A DNA stretch of 37,997 bases. Origin: Thermoanaerobacter sp049701115. Its GTDB lineage: Bacteria > Bacillota > Thermoanaerobacteria > Thermoanaerobacterales > Thermoanaerobacteraceae. Under the pieces are notes generated by a model. That model saw nothing but the letters and a program-made list of their open reading frames with translations, ran no database searches and was not told the origin of the DNA. Within the stretch, counting starts at the first letter, position 1. The number at the start of each line of letters is the position of its first letter. A program made the translations under genes and the position numbers. Of this stretch, positions 22,963 to 31,079 are shown piece after piece. The DNA is taken from NCBI RefSeq assembly GCF_049701115.1, contig NZ_JBNATX010000019.1, positions 1 to 37,997 on the forward strand, in the 5' to 3' direction.

Positions 22963-24237
22963 ATGTTAAACAAAAGAGTAAAAGTGTACATTTCTATAAT
23001 AATTGCTTTAGGTCTTTCTTTTCTTATATATTCTATGCTAAAAATTCCAAAAGATACAATTCCAGATATAATTTTATTTGGTCTTTTTGCTGTACTGGCT
23101 GAATCATTATTAATATATATCACAAAAGAGCTAACCGTTTCTGTAGCTTTTGCAGTAGATCTGATGGCTGTGCTTACTTTTGGGCCTTATGCCGGAGCTC
23201 TAATTGCTTCTATAGGCACTACATTTCAGGTTATAAAGTATGAGGATGGAACTATTAAACATTTGTTTAATTTTCCTTATTATAAAACTTTATTCAATGT
23301 ATCTCAATTAGCTTTAAGCGTGGGAATAGCTGGATTAGTATTTGAATATTTAGGTGGAATTCCGGGTGAGTATGTATATCCAAAATATCTTTTACCTGCT
23401 ACGATAACGGCACTAATATATTATATATTGAATTCTATTTTAATGGCAGTTTTAATTTCTCTGTTAATGAATAAATCTCTGGCTTATGTTTTAGGGACGG
23501 ATTTTAAGTGGACAATTCCTAATTTTCTCTTTTTAGCTTTTTTAGGTATTGTTATGGCAGAGGCGTTTATAAGAATTGGTTATATAAGTTTTATACTACT
23601 TTTTATTCCGCTTTTAATGGTTCGCTATATGTTTAAGCTTTACATAGACTTAAAGCAGTCTTACTACGATACAATAAATGTCCTTATGAAGGCACTTGAT
23701 GCGAAGGACAAATACACAGCAGGTCATTCTCAGAGCGTTGAAAGAATTGCTGCCCTTCTTTCAAGGGAGTTAGGACTCAGTGAATCTCACATTGAGAGAA
23801 TTAGAATTGCGGCACTTTTACACGATATAGGAAAGATTGGAGTTAAAGAGGAGGTTTTAAATAAACCCGGTAAGCTTACCGATGAGGAGATGAATATAAT
23901 AAGAGAGCACCCTGTGAAGGGATATGAGATTTTAAGTGAAGTTCCATCGTTAAGGGATGTAGCTTTGTGGGTAAGATATCATCATGAGTGGTACAATGGC
24001 AGTGGATATCCAGATGGGTTAAAGGGAGATGCAATACCCCTAGAAGCTCAGATACTCTCTTTAGCTGATGTTTTTGATGCTTTAGTTTCAGACAGACCTT
24101 ATCGAGATGCTTTTTCTCAGGAAGAGGCTTATAAGATAATTTTAGAGCATGAAGGAACGCAGTTTAGCCCAAAGCTCATAGATGCCTTTAAGAAAGCCTT
24201 TGAAAAGAACAGGGAGGAATTTAAGCATGATATTTGA
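22963..24237 (+). CDS. Membrane-bound HD-GYP domain phosphodiesterase (cyclic di-GMP type)
   Basis: 424 residues. The first ~230 form a multi-pass membrane sensor region (hydrophobic runs from VKVYISIIIALGLSFLIYSM to FILLFIPLLMVRYMF). The C-terminal HD-GYP domain is complete: HDIGKIG with the metal pair His287/Asp288, HHEWYNGSGYPDG at 340-352 with the GYP at 348-350, and LSLADVFDALVSDRPYR. Such enzymes break down cyclic di-GMP, often tied to motility. No GGDEF cyclase is in the window. AGAGGAGG precedes the ATG and the structured RNA candidate lies immediately upstream. Confidence 0.92.
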   Translation: MLNKRVKVYISIIIALGLSFLIYSMLKIPKDTIPDIILFGLFAVLAESLLIYITKELTVSVAFAVDLMAVLTFGPYAGALIASIGTTFQVIKYEDGTIKHLFNFPYYKTLFNVSQLALSVGIAGLVFEYLGGIPGEYVYPKYLLPATITALIYYILNSILMAVLISLLMNKSLAYVLGTDFKWTIPNFLFLAFLGIVMAEAFIRIGYISFILLFIPLLMVRYMFKLYIDLKQSYYDTINVLMKALDAKDKYTAGHSQSVERIAALLSRELGLSESHIERIRIAALLHDIGKIGVKEEVLNKPGKLTDEEMNIIREHPVKGYEILSEVPSLRDVALWVRYHHEWYNGSGYPDGLKGDAIPLEAQILSLADVFDALVSDRPYRDAFSQEEAYKIILEHEGTQFSPKLIDAFKKAFEKNREEFKHDI

Positions 24238-24811
24238 TTCACTTGGAGCTTCTCTAATTTACGGACTCATAAGAAGGGGGAAAATAAGCGGAATAGGGGA
24301 CATTGTGATAAAAAAGATGGATTTTTTTATAGCTGCTTTTCTTGTACAGCTTATGCTATGGAACCTGTCTGATAAATTTCCCATCATCATGGAGTACCGC
24401 GCATACATCCACTTCCTTGTGTACCTTTTGCTTTTTATAGGGCTGTGGTACAATATAGACAGCAAATATTTCAGGATAATCGCCTTGGGAGTTTTTCTCA
24501 ATTTTATAGTGATATTTGCAAATGGGGGTAGAATGCCAGTATCTATCGAAGCGCTGAAGGCAGCAGGGCTTACCCATTTGATTCCACCACTTGTAGAGAA
24601 TAAAATTACTACTCATCAGGTTTTGACCTCCTCTACAAAGCTTAAATTTCTGGCAGATGTCCTTGTGCTTCCAAAGCCTTATCCTCTTCCTAAGGCTTTT
24701 AGTATAGGAGATTTGCTGATGGCTGTGGGCATTTTCTGGCTTATTACAGATGCAATGTTAGGCAGGGTGAAAAAGTATGACGGCGAAGGAGAGAAGGGAA
24801 AAAATACTTGA
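24227..24811 (+). CDS. DUF5317-like membrane protein
   Basis: A membrane protein of 194 residues with about four hydrophobic stretches (FFIAAFLVQLMLWNL, YIHFLVYLLLFIGLWY, FRIIALGVFLNFIVIFANGG, IGDLLMAVGIFWLITDAML). The phrase NGGRMPVSIEALKAAG followed by a soluble loop rich in Leu, Pro and Lys is typical of the DUF5317 type. Function unknown. ATG 24227 follows AGGGAGGA by eight bases. It overlaps the HD-GYP gene by 11 bases and niaR by 35 bases, so the three are translationally coupled. Confidence 0.8.
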   Translation: MIFDSLGASLIYGLIRRGKISGIGDIVIKKMDFFIAAFLVQLMLWNLSDKFPIIMEYRAYIHFLVYLLLFIGLWYNIDSKYFRIIALGVFLNFIVIFANGGRMPVSIEALKAAGLTHLIPPLVENKITTHQVLTSSTKLKFLADVLVLPKPYPLPKAFSIGDLLMAVGIFWLITDAMLGRVKKYDGEGEKGKNT

Positions 24812-25292
24812 GATTTTAAAAGAGGCTAAAGAGCCTATTTCTGGTTCTGAGCTTGCCAAAGTTTTTGGAGTTACAAGACAGATAATAGTTCAGGATATAG
24901 CTATTTTAAGAGCCAAAGGTAGCAGGATAATTTCTACTCCGCAAGGGTATATAGTAGACCTTGTGAGAGAAGGCACAAAGAAAAGAGTTTTTGCTGTAAA
25001 ACACGGGTATGAGAGGACAGAAGAGGAGCTAAACTTAATAGTTGACAATGGGGGGAAAGTACTGGACGTTATTGTGGAGCATCCTTACTATGGAGAGTTA
25101 AAAGGGCTTTTAATGCTTTCCTCCAGATACGATGTTGCAAAATTTATGGAGGTTATAAAAAAAGAAAAGGCAGCGCTTTTATCTTCTCTTACAGGAGGAG
25201 TGCATCTTCACACCGTAGAGGCAGAAAGCGATGAAGCTCTTGACAGAATAGAAAAAGCGCTAAGAGATAGGGGTTTTTTAATAGAAGAATAA
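24777..25292 (+). CDS. niaR: NiaR-type niacin-responsive repressor
   Basis: A 171-residue regulator. The N-terminal winged helix-turn-helix (REKILEILKEAKEPISGSEL, AKVFGVTRQIIVQDI) is followed by the 3H domain, named for three conserved histidines that bind metal: here VKHGYERTEEEL, VEHPYYGELKG and GGVHLHTVEAE. With nicotinic acid bound, NiaR represses niacin uptake and NAD synthesis genes. The next gene is a niacin transporter whose promoter carries a palindromic site, which supports the call. Confidence 0.92.
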   Translation: MTAKERREKILEILKEAKEPISGSELAKVFGVTRQIIVQDIAILRAKGSRIISTPQGYIVDLVREGTKKRVFAVKHGYERTEEELNLIVDNGGKVLDVIVEHPYYGELKGLLMLSSRYDVAKFMEVIKKEKAALLSSLTGGVHLHTVEAESDEALDRIEKALRDRGFLIEE

Positions 25293-25308
25293 AAATTTTA
25301 ATTTTATA

Positions 25309-25338
25309 TTGACAGCTGTATATACACCTGTGTATACT
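25309..25338 (+). promoter_or_regulatory. Promoter of niaX
   Basis: TTGACA, 18 bases, TATACT. The operator palindrome fills the spacer and overlaps the -10. Confidence 0.75.
25321..25336 (+). promoter_or_regulatory. Probable NiaR operator
   Basis: TATACAC-CT-GTGTATA is a perfect seven-base inverted repeat. A further half-site (GTATACACAG at 25351-25360) overlaps the ribosome site and ACAGCTGT (25312-25319) lies just upstream. A repressor bound here would cover both promoter elements; the adjacent niaR gene makes NiaR the obvious candidate. Confidence 0.7.
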
Positions 25339-25373
25339 ATATTTGTGAGAGTATACACAGGGAGGTATTAGTA

Positions 25374-25868
25374 ATGAAAGCGAAAGAAATAACTGTTGGT
25401 GGACTTCTGGCAGCTCTTGCACTGGTTATTCCTCTGGCTTTTGGAGGGGTGTTAGGTATAGTAATTCCGCCTTTTTCAGCAACACTGGCATCTCATGTGC
25501 CTGTCATGCTGGCAATGGTTGTAAGTCCTGCTACAGCGGTTTTTGTGGGATTAGTTTCTGCACTGGGCTTTTTGATTAAATTAGGTCCTGTGATTGCAGC
25601 AAGAGCAGCAGTTCATGCTGTATTCGGATATGTGGGGGCTAAAATGATACAAAAAGGGTACTCATTCCCTGTAGCTTTAGCCGCTACTCTTCCAATACAC
25701 GCAGGACTGGAAGCATTAGTTGTGATGCCTTTTGGATTTGATTTTTACAAGGCCTTTGTGGTAGTAGGGGTTGGAACCATGATACATCACGTCATAGATT
25801 CTGCAATTGCTCTTGCTGTGTTTTATGCATTAGATCCTATAGTTAAATTAAAAGCCATCGAGCGCTAA
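25374..25868 (+). CDS. niaX: Niacin ECF transporter S component (NiaX type)
   Basis: A 164-residue membrane protein with about five or six helices, the size of a substrate-binding S component of energy-coupling factor transporters. It starts MKAKEITVGGLLAALALVIP and has the small-residue-rich helices by which S components dock (FVGLVSALGFLIKLGPVIAA). Neighbouring niaR and the operator in its promoter point to niacin as substrate. The shared EcfA/EcfT energising parts are not in this window. GGGAGG precedes the ATG. Confidence 0.88.
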   Translation: MKAKEITVGGLLAALALVIPLAFGGVLGIVIPPFSATLASHVPVMLAMVVSPATAVFVGLVSALGFLIKLGPVIAARAAVHAVFGYVGAKMIQKGYSFPVALAATLPIHAGLEALVVMPFGFDFYKAFVVVGVGTMIHHVIDSAIALAVFYALDPIVKLKAIER

Positions 25869-25908
25869 AATTTCCCATATAAAAGGGTGTTGATTTGCCA
25901 GTGTTAAA

Positions 25909-25936
25909 GCCCCATTAAGGGGCATTTATTTTTTCT
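25909..25936 (+). terminator. Terminator of niaX
   Basis: GCCCC / GGGGC stem with loop ATTAA, then ATTTATTTTTTCTTTT. Confidence 0.8.
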
Positions 25937-25992
25937 TTTGTGAAAATTGTGTGAAGATAGTGTAAAATATTATTTAAAGGGGCTGTTTTTTA

Positions 25993-26021
25993 TTGTCATC
26001 CACTTCCTATAGTGATATAAT
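25993..26021 (+). promoter_or_regulatory. SigmaA promoter of secA
   Basis: TTGTCA, 17 bases, TATAAT. Confidence 0.8.
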
Positions 26022-26058
26022 ATATACTTGATTAACGATACCTTAGAAGGTGATAAAA

Positions 26059-28755
26059 ATGTTGGGCTTGGTTGAAAAAATATTCGGCAGTTACAGTGAA
26101 AGAGAAGTGCGAAGGTTAGAGCCTATTGCTGAGAAGGTTCTTTCTTATGAAGATTATATGTCAAAACTTACTGATGCGGAGTTAAGGGCTAAAACGGATG
26201 AATTTAAAAATAGATTGAAAAATGGTGAAACACTTGATGATATACTTCCTGAAGCCTTTGCAGTGGTGAGAGAGGCTGCCTGGAGAACATTAAAGATGAA
26301 GCATTTCAAAGTGCAGATAATAGGCGGCATTGTTCTTCACCAGGGGCGTATTGCTGAGATGAAAACTGGTGAAGGTAAGACATTGGTGGCTACTCTGCCG
26401 GCGTATCTTAATGCTCTGGAAGGAAAAGGAGTTCACATTGTAACTGTCAATGATTACTTGGCTAAAAGAGATAGAGATTGGATGGGGAAGATATACGAGT
26501 TTCTGGGATTAAATGTGGGAGTAATACTTCACGACATGGGACCTGCAGAGAGAAAAAAAGCCTATGCAGCTGATATAACTTATGGTACAAACAATGAATT
26601 TGGCTTTGACTACTTGAGAGACAACATGGTCATATATAAAGAAGATATGGTTCAAAGAGAGCTCAATTATGCCATAATAGACGAGGTAGACAGTATCTTG
26701 ATAGATGAAGCCAGAACTCCTCTCATAATCTCTGGAGTGGGCGAAAAATCCACTGATATGTATAAATTAGCTGACAGGTTTGTAAGGACTTTGAAAAAAG
26801 ATGAAGACTATGTAGTGGATGAGAAGGCGAAAGCTGTAAGTTTAACTGAAAAAGGAGTTGTCAAGGCAGAGAGATTTTTTGGTATAAAAAATTTGGCGGA
26901 TATTGAAAACATGGAAATTTCTCACCACATTCAGCAGGCATTAAAAGCCCATGCGCTAATGAAGAGGGACAGAGATTACGTCGTAAAAGACGGTCAGGTC
27001 ATAATAGTAGATGAATTTACAGGAAGGCTCATGTTTGGAAGAAGATATAGCGAAGGTTTACACCAGGCTATTGAGGCTAAAGAAAGAGTAAAAGTCGAAA
27101 GGGAGAGTAAAACCCTTGCTACTATAACTTTACAGAATTATTTCAGAATGTACAAAAAGTTGGCCGGTATGACAGGTACTGCTCAGACAGAGGAGCAGGA
27201 ATTCAGGGATATATACGGATTGGATGTTGTGGTCATTCCTACACATAAACCCATGATAAGAATAGACCATCCAGATGTGATATACAAGACAGAAGAGGCG
27301 AAATTTAAAGCAGTGGTTGAAGATATTGTGGAAAGGCATAAAAAGGGTCAGCCTGTTCTCGTGGGTACGGTTTCTATTGAAAAATCGGAGAAATTAAGTG
27401 AAATGCTGAAAAAAAGGGGGATACCACATCAGGTTTTAAACGCTAAATATCATGAAAAGGAAGCGGAAATAATAGCCCAGGCAGGAAGAAAAGGTGCTGT
27501 CACGATCGCTACAAACATGGCAGGACGTGGTACAGATATTCTCTTAGGCGGAAATCCAGAGTTTATTGCGAAGAGAAAAATGCTGGAAGAGGGTTATTCC
27601 AAAGAAATTATAAATGAAGCGGCAGGGTACGGTCCCGTGTCCAGTGAAGAAGTGAGAAAAGCCCGCGAAAGGTATTTTGAGCTTCTGGAAGAAGCCAAGA
27701 AGGAGACGGAGAAAGAGCACGAAGAAGTCGTAAAACTTGGCGGTTTGTACGTTATAGGAACAGAAAGACATGAAGCAAGAAGAATTGACAATCAGCTAAG
27801 AGGTCGTGCTGGCCGTCAGGGAGACCCTGGAGAATCAAGGTTTTACATTTCTTTAGAAGATGACCTTATGAGGTTATTTGGTTCAGAGAGGGTAAAAAAT
27901 CTGATGGACAGTTTAGGGATTGATGATGACCAGCCAATAGAGCACAAAATTCTTACAAAGCAGATTGAGCAGGCGCAGAAGAAAGTAGAAGGCATAAACT
28001 TTGATATAAGAAAACATCTCCTCCAGTACGATGATGTTATGAACAAACAAAGAGAAATCATATATGCCCAGAGGAGAAAGGTTTTGGAAGGTGAAAATCT
28101 AAAAGATTCTATCCTTGAGATGGTGAGAAGTGTAATAGAAAGATATGTAGAAGTTTACACTGCAGGTAGCAAATATCCTGAAGAATGGGATATAAAAGGG
28201 CTTTTGGATCACTTATATGAGATGTTCCTTGAAAAAGACAGCGTTGTAATAGATGTGGATCTAGATAGACTTGACAAAGAGGTCTTAACTGACATAATAT
28301 ATGAAGAGGCGGTAAGGCAGTACGAGAGAAAAGAAGCCGAAATTGGTCCTGAGCAGATGAGAGAAATCGAAAGGATAGTATTGTTGAGGGTTGTTGATAC
28401 TAAATGGATGGACCACATAGATGAAATGGACCAGTTGCGGCAGGGCATAGGATTAAGAGCTTACGGACAGGTAGACCCTTTGATTGAGTATAAAAAGATA
28501 GCTTTTGACATGTTTGAGGATTTGATACAAGGTATTCAAGAGGATACAATCAAATTCTTATACAGGATTCAGCTCAATAAGGACAACAAACTCAAGAGAG
28601 AGCAGGTTGCAAAGCCAGTGTCTACTAATATAAACGGTGAAGGAGAGAATAAAAAGCAACCTGTAGTAAAAGAGAAAAAAGTAGGTAGGAACGATCCGTG
28701 TCCTTGCGGAAGTGGTAAAAAATACAAATACTGCTGTGGAGCTAATGTGAAATAA
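26059..28755 (+). CDS. secA: Preprotein translocase ATPase SecA
   Basis: Motor that pushes unfolded proteins through SecYEG. The 898 residues show the DEAD-like motor domain 1 with MKTGEGKT at 101-108 and IDEVDSILIDEARTPL near 210, the preprotein cross-linking insert, motor domain 2 with TNMAGRGTDILLGG and LRGRAGRQGDPG, the helical scaffold, and the C-terminal zinc-binding SEC-C motif (NDPCPCGSGKKYKYCCG). ATG 26059 has AGAAGGTGAT in front; the GTG at 26050 lies in that site. It is followed closely by prfB, as in Bacillus, and probably co-transcribed. Confidence 0.98.
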   Translation: MLGLVEKIFGSYSEREVRRLEPIAEKVLSYEDYMSKLTDAELRAKTDEFKNRLKNGETLDDILPEAFAVVREAAWRTLKMKHFKVQIIGGIVLHQGRIAEMKTGEGKTLVATLPAYLNALEGKGVHIVTVNDYLAKRDRDWMGKIYEFLGLNVGVILHDMGPAERKKAYAADITYGTNNEFGFDYLRDNMVIYKEDMVQRELNYAIIDEVDSILIDEARTPLIISGVGEKSTDMYKLADRFVRTLKKDEDYVVDEKAKAVSLTEKGVVKAERFFGIKNLADIENMEISHHIQQALKAHALMKRDRDYVVKDGQVIIVDEFTGRLMFGRRYSEGLHQAIEAKERVKVERESKTLATITLQNYFRMYKKLAGMTGTAQTEEQEFRDIYGLDVVVIPTHKPMIRIDHPDVIYKTEEAKFKAVVEDIVERHKKGQPVLVGTVSIEKSEKLSEMLKKRGIPHQVLNAKYHEKEAEIIAQAGRKGAVTIATNMAGRGTDILLGGNPEFIAKRKMLEEGYSKEIINEAAGYGPVSSEEVRKARERYFELLEEAKKETEKEHEEVVKLGGLYVIGTERHEARRIDNQLRGRAGRQGDPGESRFYISLEDDLMRLFGSERVKNLMDSLGIDDDQPIEHKILTKQIEQAQKKVEGINFDIRKHLLQYDDVMNKQREIIYAQRRKVLEGENLKDSILEMVRSVIERYVEVYTAGSKYPEEWDIKGLLDHLYEMFLEKDSVVIDVDLDRLDKEVLTDIIYEEAVRQYERKEAEIGPEQMREIERIVLLRVVDTKWMDHIDEMDQLRQGIGLRAYGQVDPLIEYKKIAFDMFEDLIQGIQEDTIKFLYRIQLNKDNKLKREQVAKPVSTNINGEGENKKQPVVKEKKVGRNDPCPCGSGKKYKYCCGANVK

Positions 28756-28778
28756 TGAGGAAAAGGAGAGGATGAGAG

Positions 28779-29880
28779 TTGCTGCAGGATTACAGAGCAG
28801 AGGTTGAACAGATGCTTGATGAAGTAAAAGAAATGGGTGTTTCTCTTTGACGTTGAAGGGATAAAAAAAGAGATAGAGGATATAGAAAGGAAGATGTCAG
28901 ATCCTTCTTTCTGGAGCGATTTAAAAAAATCTCAAGAACTTTCTAAAAGGCAAAAAGCCTTGAAGGAACTTTTGGAAGAATATGAATCCCTTCTTGCTCG
29001 TTGCGAAGATTTATATACTCTAATTGAGCTCGGCTTGGAGGAAGGGGATGAATCTATCGCTGAAGAAGTAGAGAAAGAATACAAGGAGCTTAAAAAAGAA
29101 GTTGAGAATCTTAAAATACGCACTCTCTTAAATGGTCCTTACGATAAAAACAATGCAATACTCTCTATTCACGCAGGGTCAGGTGGCACTGAAGCTCAGG
29201 ACTGGGCTGAAATGCTTCTTAGGATGTACACTAGATGGGCTAATGATAAAGGATTTGAAGTAGAAATGCTGGATTATCTGGAAGGGGAAGAAGCCGGCAT
29301 AAAGAGTGCTACTCTTCTCATAAAGGGACCTTTTGCCTACGGTTATCTCAAAGGAGAGTCAGGAGTTCACAGACTGGTCAGGATTTCTCCTTTTGACGCA
29401 GCTGGGAGAAGGCATACTTCTTTTGCTCTGGTGGAAGTTATACCTGAACTTGAAGATGATATAGAAATTGAGATAAGGCCTGAAGACTTGAAAATTGATA
29501 CCTTCAGGGCATCAGGCGCAGGGGGGCAGCACGTCAACAAGACAGAGTCTGCGGTGAGGATTACTCACCTTCCAACAGGGATAGTTGTCTCCTGCCAGAA
29601 TGAACGGTCTCAGATACAGAACAGAGAGACTGCTATGAAGATGCTTAAAGCAAAGCTTTTGGATTTGATGATGAAAGAGAGAAAAGAAAAGATAGAGGAC
29701 CTAAAGGGAGAGCACAGAGAAGCTGCATGGGGTAACCAGATAAGGTCTTACGTTTTTCAACCCTATACTCTTGTAAAAGACCACAGGACAAATTATGAAG
29801 AAGGAAATGTAAATGCTGTAATGGATGGAGAAATAGATGGGTTTATAAATGCTTATTTAAAGCAAAAGAGCGCATCCTGA
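28779..29880 (+). CDS. prfB: Peptide chain release factor 2, made by programmed +1 frameshift
   Basis: RF2 ends translation at UGA and UAA. The gene is in two frames: 23 codons from TTG 28779 (MLQDYRAEVEQMLDEVKEMG, then VSL) to an in-frame TGA at 28848, then the +1 frame from GAC at 28849 to 29880, 366 residues in total, the usual length. The second part has the SPF codon-reading tripeptide (RISPFDAAGRRHTSF) and the catalytic GGQ (SGAGGQHVNKTESAVR). AAAGGAGAGG stands before the TTG. The apparent start at 28837 in the second frame is an artefact of the shift. Confidence 0.95.
28845..28851 (+). promoter_or_regulatory. RF2 autoregulatory frameshift site (CTT-TGA-C)
   Basis: The slippery CTT is followed by a TGA stop and C, the universal prfB recoding site. 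When RF2 is scarce the ribosome pauses at TGA and slips +1. GGGTG at 28835-28839 can act as the internal Shine-Dalgarno that favours the slip. Confidence 0.95.
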
Positions 29881-29900
29881 TGGATGCCTCTTTTTTATTT
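29864..29900 (+). terminator. Terminator of secA-prfB
   Basis: AAAAGAG-(C)-GCATCC pairs with GGATGC-CTCTTTT with one bulged C and loop TGAT; a T tract follows. The prfB stop codon is within the hairpin. Confidence 0.85.
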
Positions 29901-29926
29901 TTACTAAAAAATTTTTTCTTGCCCCC

Positions 29927-29952
29927 TAAAAATTTTGATTTCCTTCCGAAAT
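29927..29952 (+). promoter_or_regulatory. Possible sigma-28-like promoter of the secreted-protein gene
   Basis: TAAA, 14 bases, TCCGAAAT: six of eight -10 bases, with a spacer one short of the other four sites. No convincing sigmaA promoter is present. The bases just downstream (29954-29970) are identical to the start of the flagellin transcript (9572-9588). Confidence 0.35.
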
Positions 29953-29987
29953 AATATAGTGAAAACAAAAACAAAGGAGGAAGGGAT

Positions 29988-30659
29988 ATGAGAAGAGTTT
30001 TAGCGTTAGTTTTAGTGCTTCTTTTAGTTTTTTCAGCAGGTATCACTGTTTATGCTAAGCCTCACAAAGAAAAGCATGAGCTAAAAATTGAGACAAACAC
30101 CAAGTTAGAATCAAAGGGAGAGAGCAAAGAAAACAAACTAAAGCTTGAATTACATACCAAGTTTGAATCAAAAGCAGGAATACAAACCTTTAAGGGAGAA
30201 ATCAAAGTAAATGGGCAAAAGTTCAAATTTGATATTCCTCCTGTAATAAAAGATGGAAGAACTTTGATTCCTGTGAGAGCTGTAATGAATAGCCTCGGAG
30301 CTAAAGTGGAGTGGGATCCTGATACTAAAACTGTAACAATTACGAAAGGAGACACTGTGGTTAAGTTTGTGCTGGGTGAAAACAAAGTAATTGTAAATGG
30401 CCAAGAAATAACGCTTGACGTTCCAGCAATTGAGATAAGCAACAGAACTTTTGTGCCTTTGAGATTCCTCTCAGAAATTTTTGGTGAAAAAGTAAAATAC
30501 GATGAAAAGACAGGAAACATAGAAATTGAAGAAGAGACCCAGATAGAAATAGAGAATGAAGAAAATACCGTTTCTCAGGAGGTATATAAAAACACTACCG
30601 GCACAGTATCAGGAAGTGTGTATGGTGACAATGAAGAAGTAGAAAAAAATGAACAGTAA
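29988..30659 (+). CDS. Secreted protein with copper amine oxidase N-terminal-like domain
   Basis: 223 residues: signal peptide (VLALVLVLLLVFSAGITVYA, residues 4-23), a charged lysine/glutamate linker with two repeats of a TKLESKGES-like phrase, then a domain of the type first described at the N terminus of copper amine oxidases (VNGQKFKFDIPPVIKDGRTL, IPVRAVMNSLGAKVEWDPDT, FVPLRFLSEIFGEKVKYDEK). This domain is widespread in secreted Firmicute proteins and is thought to act in cell-wall or surface binding; it has no oxidase activity. The tail is acidic. AAAGGAGGAAGGG precedes the ATG. It is a single gene. Confidence 0.88.
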   Translation: MRRVLALVLVLLLVFSAGITVYAKPHKEKHELKIETNTKLESKGESKENKLKLELHTKFESKAGIQTFKGEIKVNGQKFKFDIPPVIKDGRTLIPVRAVMNSLGAKVEWDPDTKTVTITKGDTVVKFVLGENKVIVNGQEITLDVPAIEISNRTFVPLRFLSEIFGEKVKYDEKTGNIEIEEETQIEIENEENTVSQEVYKNTTGTVSGSVYGDNEEVEKNEQ

Positions 30660-30670
30660 AATGAATATAT

Positions 30671-30709
30671 CCCCAAGACTGGTTAAAAGGCCAGTTTTGG
30701 GGTGTTTTA
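30671..30709 (+). terminator. Terminator after the secreted-protein gene
   Basis: CCCCAAGACTGG pairs with CCAGTTTTGGGG (one G-T) across TTAAAAGG, then TGTTTTATT. Confidence 0.85.
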
Positions 30710-30738
30710 TTGACAAAAAGGGGCATAAACTTTATAAT
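30710..30738 (+). promoter_or_regulatory. Perfect-consensus sigmaA promoter
   Basis: TTGACA, exactly 17 bases, TATAAT: the only full consensus promoter in the window. It drives the small basic protein and the cobalamin adenosyltransferase gene. Confidence 0.85.
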
Positions 30739-30779
30739 TGGGTTAACAAGGAAAAAGGAAGTCTTAGGGGGCAAAGAAG

Positions 30780-31079
30780 ATGGTTAAAAAGGGATTCTTG
30801 GGGGATAGAAAAAGTAGAGCTGGTTTTGTTTTCGGTGCATTTGGTCCGAACTATAAGAGTGTAATTAAAAGGCCTCTCAGAAAAATTATTACTTACGGTT
30901 TAGGTGCTGGGCTTGTATGGGGAGCAGAAAAAAGATATGGCAGAAGGCTTTCTTCTAAGCTTATGCCTTTTGTGAGGGGAAAGGGTAGAAGGTATTTGCG
31001 TTACGCAGAGGGAATTTTAACCGGACTTTATAATTACCTGGTGAGTAAGAGGAAAGAGGGGGAAGGAAGTGAAAAATAG
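30780..31079 (+). CDS. Small basic protein of unknown function
   Basis: Not recognised. 99 residues, strongly basic (many Lys/Arg, e.g. FLGDRKSRAGFVFGAFGPNY and RYGRRLSSKLMPFVRGKGRR), with one weakly hydrophobic glycine-rich stretch (IITYGLGAGLVWGA, residues 36-49). AGGGGG lies nine bases before the ATG and the promoter is the strongest in the window, so it is probably expressed. It overlaps the adenosyltransferase gene by 11 bases, suggesting coupled translation. Confidence 0.65.
   Translation: MVKKGFLGDRKSRAGFVFGAFGPNYKSVIKRPLRKIITYGLGAGLVWGAEKRYGRRLSSKLMPFVRGKGRRYLRYAEGILTGLYNYLVSKRKEGEGSEK

Noticed and set aside
28837..28848. Separate prfB start in the +1 frame at 28837
   Set aside because: This frame is entered by the CTT-TGA-C frameshift; the true start is TTG 28779 with a good ribosome site.
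29881..29987. SigmaA promoter before the secreted-protein gene
   Set aside because: TTGATT at 29935 and TATAGT at 29955 do not stand at a usable distance from each other or from a partner element.
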